Shown: one piece after another, positions 53,891 to 63,302 of the stretch | Position numbering within the stretch: the stretch's first letter is position 1 | Layout: each line of letters starts with the position of its first letter | Assembly (NCBI GenBank): GCA_963745945.1 | Contig: CAVUZG010000004.1 | Coordinates: 124,001 to 188,000 of the forward strand | Direction: 5' to 3' | Length of the DNA stretch: 64,000 nt | Source of the DNA: DATFVA01 sp963745945 | GTDB taxonomy: Bacteria; Bacteroidota; Ignavibacteria; Ignavibacteriales; Ignavibacteriaceae | Translations under genes and position numbers: made by a program | The notes under the pieces: model-generated | Told to the model about the DNA's origin: nothing | What the model saw: only the letters and a program-made list of their open reading frames with translations | Databases searched by the model: none

Positions 53891-55919
53891 TCAGGACATG
53901 TTTTTGATTTCTTCAACAACCTGGGGATTAGCAAGTGTTGTAATGTCACCAGTATCCTGTTTATTTGCAATCGCGGAAAGAATGCGTCGCATTATTTTTC
54001 CTGATCTTGTCTTAGGCATATCCGAAACAATCCAGACTCTTCCAGGTTTAGCAATAGGCCCTATTTCACTGGCCAGAGTGTCTGAGATTTTCTTTTCTAT
54101 TTCAGCACCTGCTTTAATTCCGGGTTTTAACGAGACAAATATATGAGGGATTTTTCCTTTAATAGGATCAGCAACCGGGACAACCGCAGCTTCACCAACT
54201 TCCGGACACATTAGTGCAGCTGATTCCAGTTCCTTTGTACCTAAGCGATGACCGGCAACATTTATTACGTCATCTATTCTACCAAGAATTCTGAAGTAGC
54301 CGTCAGGAGCTTCTACTGCACCGTCACCGGCAAAGTAAGGCCAATCCTGCCATTTTTTACTATTAGGATCTTTATTATATCGCTGATAATACTGTTTTAC
54401 GAACCTATCATCATCTCCCCAAATAGTAAGCATTCTTCCAGGCCATGGATTTTGAATACAAATGTTTCCAGCTTTTCCACTGCCTGCAGGTAGAGGTTTT
54501 CCTTCTTCATCAAATATAATAGGGTAAATACCGGGAACACCTGGTCCGGCACTACCGGGTTTCATTTTATGAACACCGGGCAGAGTTGAACAAAGGAATC
54601 CACCGGTTTCAGTCTGCCACCAGGTATCAACAATAACTGCTTCTTTCTTCCCAACAAAATTATAATACCATCTCCAAACTTCCGGTTCAATTGGTTCTCC
54701 GACTGTTGTCATATGCTTGAAATGATAATTATACTTTGCAGGTTCTTCTGGTCCAACACGACGCAAAGCGCGGATTGCTGTTGGAGACGTATGGAATATA
54801 TTTACATCCAGTTCTTCAGCTACACGCCATGGCCTTCCAGCATCCGGATGAGTTGGAACTCCTTCAAATATTACTGAAGAAGCAGCTAGAGCAAGTGGTC
54901 CGTATATAATATATGAATGGCCTGTGATCCATCCTATATCGGCCATACACCAGTAAACATCTTCAGGATGAATATCCTGGATATATTTTGATGTGCCGGT
55001 TACATATGCCATATATCCACCTATTGAATGCTGAGCACCTTTAGGCTTTCCGGTTGAACCTGACGTATACATTATAAATAGTGTATCTTCTGAATTAAGT
55101 TGTACCGGTTCAACTTTTTTATGATAGTATTTTTTAATTACATCATTAACTAAAAAGTCGCGTCCTTCAACAAGCGGTGTTTTAGCTGAATATTTGCCGG
55201 GATATCTTTCAAAGATAAGAACCTTTTCTATTTTCATTCCTTCTTTTAAAGCTTCGTCATAAGCAATATCAGCCTTTTCTTTATGATCGATAAGTGTTCC
55301 TGCCCTGTAATATGAATCTGCTGTTATCAGCACTTTACTTTTTGCATCCGCAACTCTTTCGCCGCACGCCTTACCTGAAAATCCTGAAAATACTTGTGAG
55401 TGAATTGCTCCAATGCGAGCACAAGCAAGCATTGCAATAGCAATTTCAGGTATCATTGGCATATGCAGAGTAACAGTATCGCCGGCTTTAACCCCGCAGA
55501 AGTCCTGAAGCAATGCCGCAAATTCATTTACTTTTATATAAAGTTCCTGGTAAGTAATATGTTGAATGGCTTCATCTTCTGGTTCCGGAACAAAATGTAT
55601 GGCAGTTTTATTTTTATATTCAGCTAAATTTCTGTCTATACAATTATATGAAGCATTTATTTTTCCGCCGGTAAACCATTTAAAGAATGGAGGATTACTT
55701 GAATCAAGTACTTTATTATAAGGTTTATACCAATCAAGCATATCAGCATATTCTTTTAAAGCAATCAGGAAAATTATCCATACTGAATCGATCAAAAATC
55801 TTTTTATCTTTGACATTTGCCTGCTCGGCAAATTTTTCATTCAGATTAAAATAATCTTCCTCTTTCCAATGTACCGCAATCTGGGATTCGGATACTTCAT
55901 CATTTTTACTTTTATCCAT
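53891..55919 (-). CDS. acs: Acetyl-CoA synthetase (AMP-forming), frameshifted near 5' end
   Basis: Restored, this is about 675 residues. It has SLNSEDTLFIMYTSGSTGKPKGAQHSIGGYM-type AMP-binding text, TWWQTETGGFLCS, PYFAGDGAVEAPDGYFRILGRIDDVINVAGHRLGT, and the C-terminal PKTRSGKIMRR with the regulatory lysine (~640). The true N terminus starts at ATG 55919 (SQIAVHWKEEDYFNLNEKFAEQ) in another frame. A surplus base in the four-T run at 55754-55757 breaks it; removing it gives DCFKEYADMLDWYKPYNKV. It makes acetyl-CoA from acetate, and the intact acetylation motif fits control by the Pat/AcuC pair downstream. Confidence 0.94.
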
Positions 55920-55958
55920 TAATTTAACTCCTGTATTTTTATTGAATGAAATTTTTTC

Positions 55959-56531
55959 TTAGCCAATCGGAAGCACGGTTTTACCATATGTTTCATTCAA
56001 GATCTGTGCAAACGCTAAATAAATTGCAGATAAACCACAAAAGATACCTTCCCAACCGGTAAATGTTTTTAATGTTGCATTTCCAGTAGCATCACCAAGA
56101 GCAAGAAGCCAGAATAAAACAAACAGCGTAAAGAAAACAACCTGCAAAGCTTTGTTATGTTTCAAAGTAGCAATCCACATAACAAAAGTAAAGAGTCCCC
56201 ACAAAAACAAATATGCAATCATTCCGCCCTCATCAGCCTTTGTAACACCGCCCCAACTTGGCATTACAATAAGATAAACCAATGTTAACCAGAACAAACC
56301 GTAAGAAGTGAAGGCAACTGTACCAAATGTATTACCTTTTTTCCATTCCATCCATCCTGCAAACACCTGAGCCATTCCACCATAAAATACACCCATAGCG
56401 AGAACCATACTGCTTAATGCAAAAAATCCAGCATTATGCAGATTAAGCAGAACAGTCGTCATACCGAATCCAAGCAAACCTAGTGGAGCAGGATTAGCAG
56501 TTGAATCAAAAATTTTTGTACTATCTGACAT
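55959..56531 (-). CDS. satP: Acetate uptake permease, GPR1/FUN34/YaaH family
   Basis: This 190-residue membrane protein has six hydrophobic segments. The family signature NPAPLGLLGFGMTTVLLNLHNAG is at residues ~13-35, and GVFYGGMAQVFAGWMEWKKGNTFGTVAFTSYGLFWL follows. SatP-type proteins carry acetate or succinate with protons. A strong GGAGG precedes the ATG. It is 39 bases upstream of acs on the same strand, so uptake and activation are probably coexpressed. Confidence 0.92.
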   Translation of the reverse strand: MSDSTKIFDSTANPAPLGLLGFGMTTVLLNLHNAGFFALSSMVLAMGVFYGGMAQVFAGWMEWKKGNTFGTVAFTSYGLFWLTLVYLIVMPSWGGVTKADEGGMIAYLFLWGLFTFVMWIATLKHNKALQVVFFTLFVLFWLLALGDATGNATLKTFTGWEGIFCGLSAIYLAFAQILNETYGKTVLPIG

Positions 56532-56974
56532 AGAACCTCCTGAATTTATTTGTGATTAATTTGACTCCAAAGAAGAACAACTGTAAAATCTTTTGTCAAA
56601 ATAATTGATTAAGTAATTTCTGATTTCTATTTGAATTGTCATCTTCATACTGATTTGTTTCTATTACTTTCTCTCCCTCAAGAGTATTTTATTAGGAATA
56701 AAATACCGGGTACTGACCGCATATATGAAATTGCATAACGGTTCCTTTACCCAAAGTATATGCCAGCCTTTAGTTTGTAATTATCAAGTATTGCGGCTGT
56801 GATAGTAAATCGTTGTGGTGGAAATTCACCACTGTTGGCTAATTTTCGCCGAGAGAATTAGCCCATTTCATATTTTTAAATTTGAATTTTATTACATTAG
56901 AAATAATTAAAATAACTAGATGGTTGGCGTACTTAATATTTCTTTTTTATTTTTAGGATGTATACTTAAAGGTT
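56532..56974 (+). other. Divergent intergenic region between satP and TonB receptor
   Basis: These 443 bases separate satP (minus) from a TonB receptor gene (plus). I find no ORF, tRNA or known riboswitch. Two adjacent hairpins at 56815-56863 are listed separately. Promoters for both transcripts should lie here. An AAAGG sits a few bases before the receptor ATG. Confidence 0.5.
56815..56863. repeat. Two adjacent hairpins upstream of the TonB receptor gene
   Basis: GTGGTG/CACCAC around six bases (56815-56832) is followed by GGCTAATT/AATTAGCC around eleven bases (56837-56863). They lie 112-160 bases before the receptor start. They could form a leader RNA structure or operators; neither is followed by a strong T-run. 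Confidence 0.45.
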
Positions 56975-59287
56975 ATGGTGAGATTATTTGCTATCATACT
57001 GGTTGCATCAACATTTTTTTCTGTGGGGTTTCCGCAACAAAAATTAGCTAAAATTTCCGGGTTAATAACCGATGCATCAACAGGTGAAGCACTACTAAGG
57101 ACCAATCTCTTACTCTATAAAGATTCTTTAAATCTTAATTCTCCACCATTCCGCGGAGCTGCTACAAATCAATTCGGTTTTTATATTATTCCTGATATCC
57201 CTACTTCCCGCTATTTTTTAATAGCCAGGTATATAGGCTATAAAACTGTTATTCGTGAAATAATAATTGATAAATCAAAACCTGTCTTTAATTTCAATAT
57301 AGAAATGCAGCCGGAAGATATAAAACTGGAAGAAGTAATAGTGAAAGGTGAGAAGACAAAAAATACCAATGTTAGTACAATAGATGTTTCCCCTGAACTA
57401 CTAAAAAAACTTCCTTCTATGAGTGGCGAAGTGGATCTTTTCCATGCGTTGCAATTGCTGCCCGGTGTAGCTACTGCATCAGAAATTTCAAACGGACTTT
57501 ATGTAAGAGGAGGTTCTCCTGATCAGACCCTTACACTGGTAGACGGTGTAATAATTTATAATCCGGCACATCTTGGTAACTTTGCAAGTACTTTTAACTC
57601 AGATGCGATTAAAGATGTCAAATTAATTAAGGGTGCTTTTCCTGCCGAATATGGTGGAAGACTTTCAAGTGTACTTGATGTTAAACTCCGGTCGGGAACA
57701 AAAGAAGAAAATAAAGGCGTTATAAGTTTGGGAGCTGTAAATTCTCACGCCACTCTTGAAGGTCCTCTGGGTGAGAATTCAACATATATGATCTCAGGAA
57801 GAAAAATGTATTATGATTTATTTCAACAAAAATTTGATGAAAATTCTACAGTACCCCGGTATAACTTCTTCGATTTAAGCGGAAAAATAACCCGCACTCT
57901 AAGTGAACAGAGTATTCTGTTTATAAGCGGGATGTATGATCAGGATAATATTTACAGTCCGGCATCTAAAAATTCTGATTATAATATTACCTGGAAAAAT
58001 CTTGCTCTTGGATTGAACTGGATACAAATTAATTCAAATTCAATTTTTACTAATAGTCTTGTTAGTTTCGTTGATTATAAATTCCGTTCAGAAATAAATG
58101 ATTCGCTGAACCCCGGAACTCTTTCCAGTTATTTTTCATCTTCGGATCTTAAAGATTTTCAATACCGCCAGAATGTAGAACTGCACTGGAACGAAAACAA
58201 TACATCCAAAGTCGGCTTTGATCTGGCATTTCATAATTATCATTTATTATATAGTGATGTTTATGACCCTTTAATTGAATCAGATCCATTTGCGGGATTT
58301 AATCTTAACTCTATTGAAGCTTCGTTATATCTCCAGAATGAATCTCACATTACAGATAATATATTCTCCAATATAGGTGTTAGAGTCTATTACTTTGATA
58401 AACAAAAATATCTAAGTTTTGAACCAAGGGTTTCTGTTGATTACTCACCTTTCTCAAAATTCAGAGTAAGAGCTGCTTTTGCTATTGCCAATCAATACCT
58501 TCACCTGATTGTGAGAAATGATATTGCTCTGCCCACTGATTTGTGGTACCCGTCAACAAAAAATATAAAACCGGGTAAATCAACACAGTATGTGTTCGGT
58601 TTTGATTATACTCTTCCTGAATACTTCATTTCTGTTGAGAGTTACTACAAGCGGATGGAGCATCTTTTTGAATTTAAAAGCGACCCGTCTCTTGATCCGA
58701 GAAACAATAATATTGACGATCAGTTTACTGAAGGTGAAGGTGAAGCTTACGGGATTGAGTTTTTTATAAACCGCACACTGGGAAAATTTACAGGCTGGGT
58801 AGGATATACACTTTCATGGACGCGTGATCAGTTTGATGAACTGAATGGAGGAAAGATTTTTTATCCACGTTATGACAGAAGACATGATGTTTCCATTGTT
58901 CTGACTTACGAACCGGATAAGAACTGGACAATTGGAACTACCTGGACTTATGCATCAGGCCAGGGATTTTCTATCCCGACCGGACAGTTTATATTCTCCG
59001 GAGTTGGACTCGATCAAACTACGGGAGTGAAGTACAATTTTACCGAACGGAACGGATTTAAATTACCAGCCTACCATAAGCTTGATCTTAATGCATCTTA
59101 CAAATTTATCTGGGCAGGATTGCAATGGGAAACATACGTGAACATTTATAATTTATATAACAGGAATAATGCATTTGCACAGTATGTAACGTTTGAAAAA
59201 AATGCCGATGGAACAGAGGTTCCAAAAATAAAACGGATCAGCCTTTTCCCCATAATACCAATGGCTGGAATAAAATTAGAGTTTTGA
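56975..59287 (+). CDS. TonB-dependent receptor with carboxypeptidase-regulatory-like domain
   Basis: This 770-residue outer-membrane receptor has a signal peptide (to ~residue 20) and a regulatory-like domain (ISGLITDASTGEALLRTNLLLYK...). The plug follows with LLPGVATASEISNGLYVRGGSPDQTLTLVDGVIIYNPAHLGNF and FPAEYGGRLSSVLDVKLRSG, and then a barrel ending AGIKLEF. It begins a three-gene run with a DUF4249 lipoprotein (one base gap) and a rhodanese-like lipoprotein. TonB receptor plus DUF4249 pairs are common in Bacteroidetes; their substrate is not known to me. Confidence 0.93.
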   Translation: MVRLFAIILVASTFFSVGFPQQKLAKISGLITDASTGEALLRTNLLLYKDSLNLNSPPFRGAATNQFGFYIIPDIPTSRYFLIARYIGYKTVIREIIIDKSKPVFNFNIEMQPEDIKLEEVIVKGEKTKNTNVSTIDVSPELLKKLPSMSGEVDLFHALQLLPGVATASEISNGLYVRGGSPDQTLTLVDGVIIYNPAHLGNFASTFNSDAIKDVKLIKGAFPAEYGGRLSSVLDVKLRSGTKEENKGVISLGAVNSHATLEGPLGENSTYMISGRKMYYDLFQQKFDENSTVPRYNFFDLSGKITRTLSEQSILFISGMYDQDNIYSPASKNSDYNITWKNLALGLNWIQINSNSIFTNSLVSFVDYKFRSEINDSLNPGTLSSYFSSSDLKDFQYRQNVELHWNENNTSKVGFDLAFHNYHLLYSDVYDPLIESDPFAGFNLNSIEASLYLQNESHITDNIFSNIGVRVYYFDKQKYLSFEPRVSVDYSPFSKFRVRAAFAIANQYLHLIVRNDIALPTDLWYPSTKNIKPGKSTQYVFGFDYTLPEYFISVESYYKRMEHLFEFKSDPSLDPRNNNIDDQFTEGEGEAYGIEFFINRTLGKFTGWVGYTLSWTRDQFDELNGGKIFYPRYDRRHDVSIVLTYEPDKNWTIGTTWTYASGQGFSIPTGQFIFSGVGLDQTTGVKYNFTERNGFKLPAYHKLDLNASYKFIWAGLQWETYVNIYNLYNRNNAFAQYVTFEKNADGTEVPKIKRISLFPIIPMAGIKLEF

Positions 59288-59288
59288 A

Positions 59289-60089
59289 ATGTCTATAAGA
59301 AATTTTTTAACACTTATTCTTTTTTCACTAATTTTTTCTGCGTGTGAAAACAGCACCGATGTCAGCATTGATTTGCCTTATACAGAATACACAGTTATTA
59401 ATGCTCAACTTTCAGCAAATAAAATTTTTGACGGAGTTACCATAACCCATACACTTCCCCTGGGTACTCAATTTGATATCAAAAAAGCGGAAATAAAAGA
59501 TGCGGTTGCTTATATCCTTGAAGACGGCACCAGGGTGATACCTCTTCATTACGATTCTGATGGTTTGTATAAACCGGTTTCGTCAGTGGGAATTGATGCA
59601 GGTAAACAGTATGAATTTTTTGCCGAAATCGGCAGCAAATCTATTTATAGTAAAACAGTCGTTCCTGAAATTCCTGTGGTTGTGCAGGTAGCAAATGCTA
59701 ACAATGAGTACCTGTCAGCTATGGTTAAAGCAAATCCCGGCGAAGCATATGGTGCTGCATGGATAATTTCAGGTAATAGCGGTGACCCAGCTATAAAGGC
59801 TGATGATTTTCATTCAATTGAAACAACAGATCATTTTCCATCTGATGTTTTGGTGAGGACTAAAAATATACCGGCACCATATAATACCCCTACTTTCAGC
59901 AATTCATTCTACATACAGGTCTATGCCTTTGATAAAGCATTTAAAGATTATTTTCTGACAAAAACCGGAGCCAACCAGATTGATAATACATTTACATCGG
60001 GAGGTGGAACAGTAACCTGGAATGTGTATGGTAAAAATGTTATTGGATTATTCATAGGAAAAGCGGAAGGAAATGCTGTACACCCATGA
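59289..60089 (+). CDS. DUF4249 family lipoprotein
   Basis: This 266-residue protein has a lipobox (LIFSAC, Cys19). The mature part starts with YTEYTVINAQLSANKIFDGVTITHTLPLGTQFDIKKAEIKDAVAYILEDG, the beta-sandwich opening of DUF4249. The family accompanies TonB receptors and is thought to be a surface or periplasmic partner. It is shorter than many members (often 300 or more residues). Its stop overlaps the next gene as ATGA. Confidence 0.87.
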   Translation: MSIRNFLTLILFSLIFSACENSTDVSIDLPYTEYTVINAQLSANKIFDGVTITHTLPLGTQFDIKKAEIKDAVAYILEDGTRVIPLHYDSDGLYKPVSSVGIDAGKQYEFFAEIGSKSIYSKTVVPEIPVVVQVANANNEYLSAMVKANPGEAYGAAWIISGNSGDPAIKADDFHSIETTDHFPSDVLVRTKNIPAPYNTPTFSNSFYIQVYAFDKAFKDYFLTKTGANQIDNTFTSGGGTVTWNVYGKNVIGLFIGKAEGNAVHP

Positions 60090-61138
60090 AAATCTCAACA
60101 ATTATATTTTACTGCATGATCATATTTTCATTTTCGTTTTTTAACGGATGTCTTAAAGATAAAATCACACCGCCTGTTGAAGTTGCTCTAAGTGATTCAG
60201 GAAAACTTTTGTTTTATCTTGAGGAGGAAGGTGATTATATAAACACTGCTGATATGCCTTCATTGGTTGACGCGGATGAAGTACAACAGAATATAGGGAA
60301 CTACTTAATTCTTGATATAAGACCTGCTTCGCAATTTGTATCAGGACATATAGAGAACGCTCAAAACATTTTGCATAATAAACTCGTTTCCTTACTTGAC
60401 TCAATAGATTATCTCCGTTATCCAAAAATTATCGTAGTCAGTAAAAACGGACAATCATCAGCCTACTATACCTGCCTCTTAAGATTATTTGGTTTTCAAA
60501 ATGTTTACTCATTAAATTACGGCATGGCTGCCTGGAATTCCGATTTTTCTGATGAATGGTTCAATGCGCTGCAGCAGGATGGTGAATTATTACAATCATA
60601 TTCCGACAGTATAATCCCCAAACCCGGCTTTAAACCCCTGCCGGTTGTTTCGCTAACCGGTTCATCCCTGGAAGAAAGTGTTAAACAGAGAATTAAGGAT
60701 ATGCTTGCTGTTGATTACGAAGATAACTTAGGAAGTTATGAAAGTACAGCAACTATTGAGTACGAATCTTTAATGGGTAATCCCGAGAATTTTTTCATAG
60801 TATGCTATAATGAGGGAGTGCTGTATAAAGATATAAGAGACGGGATATACCATCCTCAGAACACTGTTCTTTATCATCCTCCGCCATCTGCTTCGGACCT
60901 CAGCAGTGCAACTAATCTTCAGACTTTACCATCTGATAAAAAGATTGCATTTTACTCAACTGATGGTCAGCTCAGCGCTTTTGCAGTTGCTTATCTAAGG
61001 GCGCTTGGTTATGACGCCAAGTCTGTTTTATTCGGAGCTAATAATATGTTTTACTTCATATTATCTCAAAGTAGTTTAAGCGGAGAAGCATTTTCTCAAT
61101 CAAAGATTAGAAATTATTCTTATGTGACAGGTAATTAA
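60086..61138 (+). CDS. Lipoprotein with two rhodanese-like domains lacking catalytic Cys
   Basis: This 350-residue protein has a lipobox FFNGC (Cys22). The first rhodanese-like domain (~60-155) includes LVDADEVQQNIGNYLILDIRPASQFVSGHIENAQNI and the loop VVSKNGQSSAYY, where Ser119 replaces the catalytic cysteine. The second, more divergent (~200-335), has FYSTDGQLSAFAVAYLRALGYD, with Ser291 in the same place. Sulfurtransferase activity is thus unlikely; a binding or scaffold role is inferred. It overlaps the DUF4249 gene, so the receptor, lipoprotein and pseudo-rhodanese form an operon. Confidence 0.85.
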   Translation: MKISTIIFYCMIIFSFSFFNGCLKDKITPPVEVALSDSGKLLFYLEEEGDYINTADMPSLVDADEVQQNIGNYLILDIRPASQFVSGHIENAQNILHNKLVSLLDSIDYLRYPKIIVVSKNGQSSAYYTCLLRLFGFQNVYSLNYGMAAWNSDFSDEWFNALQQDGELLQSYSDSIIPKPGFKPLPVVSLTGSSLEESVKQRIKDMLAVDYEDNLGSYESTATIEYESLMGNPENFFIVCYNEGVLYKDIRDGIYHPQNTVLYHPPPSASDLSSATNLQTLPSDKKIAFYSTDGQLSAFAVAYLRALGYDAKSVLFGANNMFYFILSQSSLSGEAFSQSKIRNYSYVTGN

Positions 61139-61204
61139 AACTTAATCATTTCAATTGTTTTTTTAGTAAGTTTATTAGGTTTTACTTTTATAGAGTTAAT
61201 TTTT

Positions 61205-61888
61205 ATGCCTAACAAAAATATTGAAAAACTGAATGCGGGTGAAAAAGCAGTTGATTTTATTGAAGACGGAATGCTGCTCGGTTTAGGTACCGGATCAACT
61301 GTTTATTATACAATAAAAAAAATTAGTGAGCTGGTTAAACAAGGGATGAAACTTAAAGCCGTCTCAACTTCCTCTGCAACGTCTCAGCTTGCCTCATCAC
61401 TTGGGATTGAAGTTCTTCCGTTTAATGATACTGATAAAACAGATCTGACAATTGATGGAGCGGATGAAGTAGATCCTGATCTTAACGGCATAAAAGGCGG
61501 CGGCGGTGCATTGCTGTTTGAAAAACTTGTCGCCGAAAATTCAAAACGCATTATCTGGGTTGTTGATTCAACCAAAACTGTAAAAAAACTTGGAAAGTTT
61601 CCTTTACCTGTTGAGGTAATACAGTTTGGTTTTAAACAGCTGCTAAAACTATTTATTGAGAAAAATTACAATCCTGTATTACGTGTTAATGGTAATAACC
61701 CTTTTATTACTGATTCGGGTAATTATATTATTGATCTTCATTTATCCGAAATACCGAATCCCGAAAAATTGAACAAAGAATTAAAACTGATAACCGGAGT
61801 TGTAGAAACAGGTTTATTCTTAAACCTCGCAGATAAAGTAATTATCGGCAGAGGCAATGAAACTGAGGTTGTTGACAGGAAAACCTGA
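61205..61888 (+). CDS. rpiA: Ribose-5-phosphate isomerase A
   Basis: This 227-residue enzyme interconverts ribose-5-phosphate and ribulose-5-phosphate in the pentose phosphate pathway. LLGLGTGSTVYY is the phosphate-binding turn, LTIDGADEVDPDLNGIKGGGGALLFEKLVAENS has the catalytic Asp and Glu, and WVVDSTK and GVVETGLF close the fold. It is canonical, in contrast to the RpiB-like protein at 9248-9889. The next gene starts six bases after its stop. Confidence 0.97.
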   Translation: MPNKNIEKLNAGEKAVDFIEDGMLLGLGTGSTVYYTIKKISELVKQGMKLKAVSTSSATSQLASSLGIEVLPFNDTDKTDLTIDGADEVDPDLNGIKGGGGALLFEKLVAENSKRIIWVVDSTKTVKKLGKFPLPVEVIQFGFKQLLKLFIEKNYNPVLRVNGNNPFITDSGNYIIDLHLSEIPNPEKLNKELKLITGVVETGLFLNLADKVIIGRGNETEVVDRKT

Positions 61889-61893
61889 CTGAA

Positions 61894-62784
61894 ATGACTG
61901 TTGAAGAAAAAGTATTAACCTTCGCATTAAAACCAGCACCGCTTATTAAAGTAATTGATCCACTATTGGACAAAAAAAGAATCTCCCTTTATATCAAACG
62001 TGAAGACCTGATCCATCCATTTATTTTCGGAAACAAATGGTATAAGTTAAAATACAATCTTATTGAGGCGGGAAAATTAAACAAAAAAACCCTGCTTACA
62101 TTTGGCGGAGCCTACTCAAACCATATTTATGCTACAGCGGCGGCAGGAAAAATATTTGGATTTAAAACAATTGGAATAATAAGAGGTGAAGAACATCTGC
62201 CATTGAACCCGGTTCTGGAATTTGCAAAAAGTAACGGAATGCTTATCAACTATGTTAAAAGGTCTGTATACAGGAAAAAGAATGAGCAGGAATTTATAGA
62301 TTTGCTTTATAAAACTTATGGCGATTTTTACTTATTGCCCGAAGGAGGAACAAATCAACTTGCGGTTAAAGGTTGTTCTGAAATCCATAACTCAATTAAT
62401 TTACATTACGATTACATTTGTACCGCCTGTGGAACAGGAGGAACAATTGCAGGATTAATTTCGGGAGCAAAGAAGGAATTTAAAGTTTTAGGTTTTTCAG
62501 TTTTGAAAGGTGGAGATTTTCTAAATGATGTAGTAAAGGATCTGATTACTGCAACCGGTAATAATTCAGTTAATTGGGAAATATTTTCAGATTATCATTT
62601 CGGGGGGTATGCAAAAAGCACTGCTCAATTAAAATCTTTCTTATCTGATTTTGAAACAACAAATAATTTTAAACCCGATTCAATATATTTTGGGAAAATG
62701 CTTTTTGGGATATATGATTTAATTATTAAAGGTTACTTTAATGAAAATAAAACTATAATAGCACTAAATAGTGCTCCTGTCTGA
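61894..62784 (+). CDS. PLP-dependent ACC deaminase/D-cysteine desulfhydrase-family protein
   Basis: This 296-residue enzyme is of the tryptophan-synthase-beta fold. KREDLIHPFIFGNKWYKLKYNL contains the PLP lysine, TFGGAYSNHIYATAAAGKIFG is the conserved Ser/Asn loop, LLPEGGTN follows, and CGTGGTIAGLISG binds the cofactor phosphate. True ACC deaminase and D-cysteine desulfhydrase cannot be told apart here. It is probably cotranscribed with rpiA. Confidence 0.87.
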   Translation: MTVEEKVLTFALKPAPLIKVIDPLLDKKRISLYIKREDLIHPFIFGNKWYKLKYNLIEAGKLNKKTLLTFGGAYSNHIYATAAAGKIFGFKTIGIIRGEEHLPLNPVLEFAKSNGMLINYVKRSVYRKKNEQEFIDLLYKTYGDFYLLPEGGTNQLAVKGCSEIHNSINLHYDYICTACGTGGTIAGLISGAKKEFKVLGFSVLKGGDFLNDVVKDLITATGNNSVNWEIFSDYHFGGYAKSTAQLKSFLSDFETTNNFKPDSIYFGKMLFGIYDLIIKGYFNENKTIIALNSAPV

Positions 62785-62793
62785 TATTAAGTT

Positions 62794-62994
62794 TTATCCG
62801 TTCGCTTTTGTGTACTGAGCAGTTTTTTCAAGAAGAACATTTCCTGCTAAAACTTCTTCCCTGAATTTCTGTTCTTCCAGTTTCAGTTTTCTGAATCGTT
62901 CTTCAAGATAATCCAAAAATTCTTTTTCACTGAAGACTGTTTTTTTTGGAAGCTCAACCTTATTTTCATTTTCCCTTTTCATATTGCCATCCAC
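62794..62994 (-). CDS. Small hypothetical protein, charged helix
   Basis: This ORF of 66 residues is convergent with the PLP-enzyme gene. The sequence is highly charged and predicted helical (EKEFLDYLEERFRKLKLEEQKFREEVLAG), with no cysteine and no signal peptide. Codon use looks like its neighbours, and it fills an otherwise empty stretch. There is no recognised family, so it may be real or spurious; an alternative ATG lies 12 bases inside. Confidence 0.45.
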   Translation of the reverse strand: MDGNMKRENENKVELPKKTVFSEKEFLDYLEERFRKLKLEEQKFREEVLAGNVLLEKTAQYTKANG

Positions 62995-63302
62995 TCTTAT
63001 TTGTTGAATTTATTATATAAAAATTATTTTCACTTTGCTGTGTCAAAAGATACAAATCGAAATTGTAAAGGATGTTAAGGAATTATTAAATCTGAGGTCA
63101 TTTAACAATACCATATTAAGATTTTTAGCTCGTCTGGACAAGCACAGTATACAAAATATGTTTTTAATGCTTTAATGAAATGATATTTATTTTCCGGTAT
63201 TTATAATTGCATACATCGAAAAACAATTCTGAAGAAGAATGGATTTAAATGATGAATCGGTTGGAATTCTGCAGATAGTAAATTGCCTGTTAAACTGAAT
63301 CC
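62995..63302 (+). other. Intergenic region without recognised features
   Basis: These 308 AT-rich bases contain no credible ORF, RNA gene, terminator or long repeat. A promoter for the small minus-strand ORF could lie at the left end. Confidence 0.4.

Noticed and set aside
56532..56974. Riboswitch or tRNA in the satP-receptor gap
   Set aside because: No conserved riboswitch core (for example a cobalamin box) and no cloverleaf or CCA-like end could be found.
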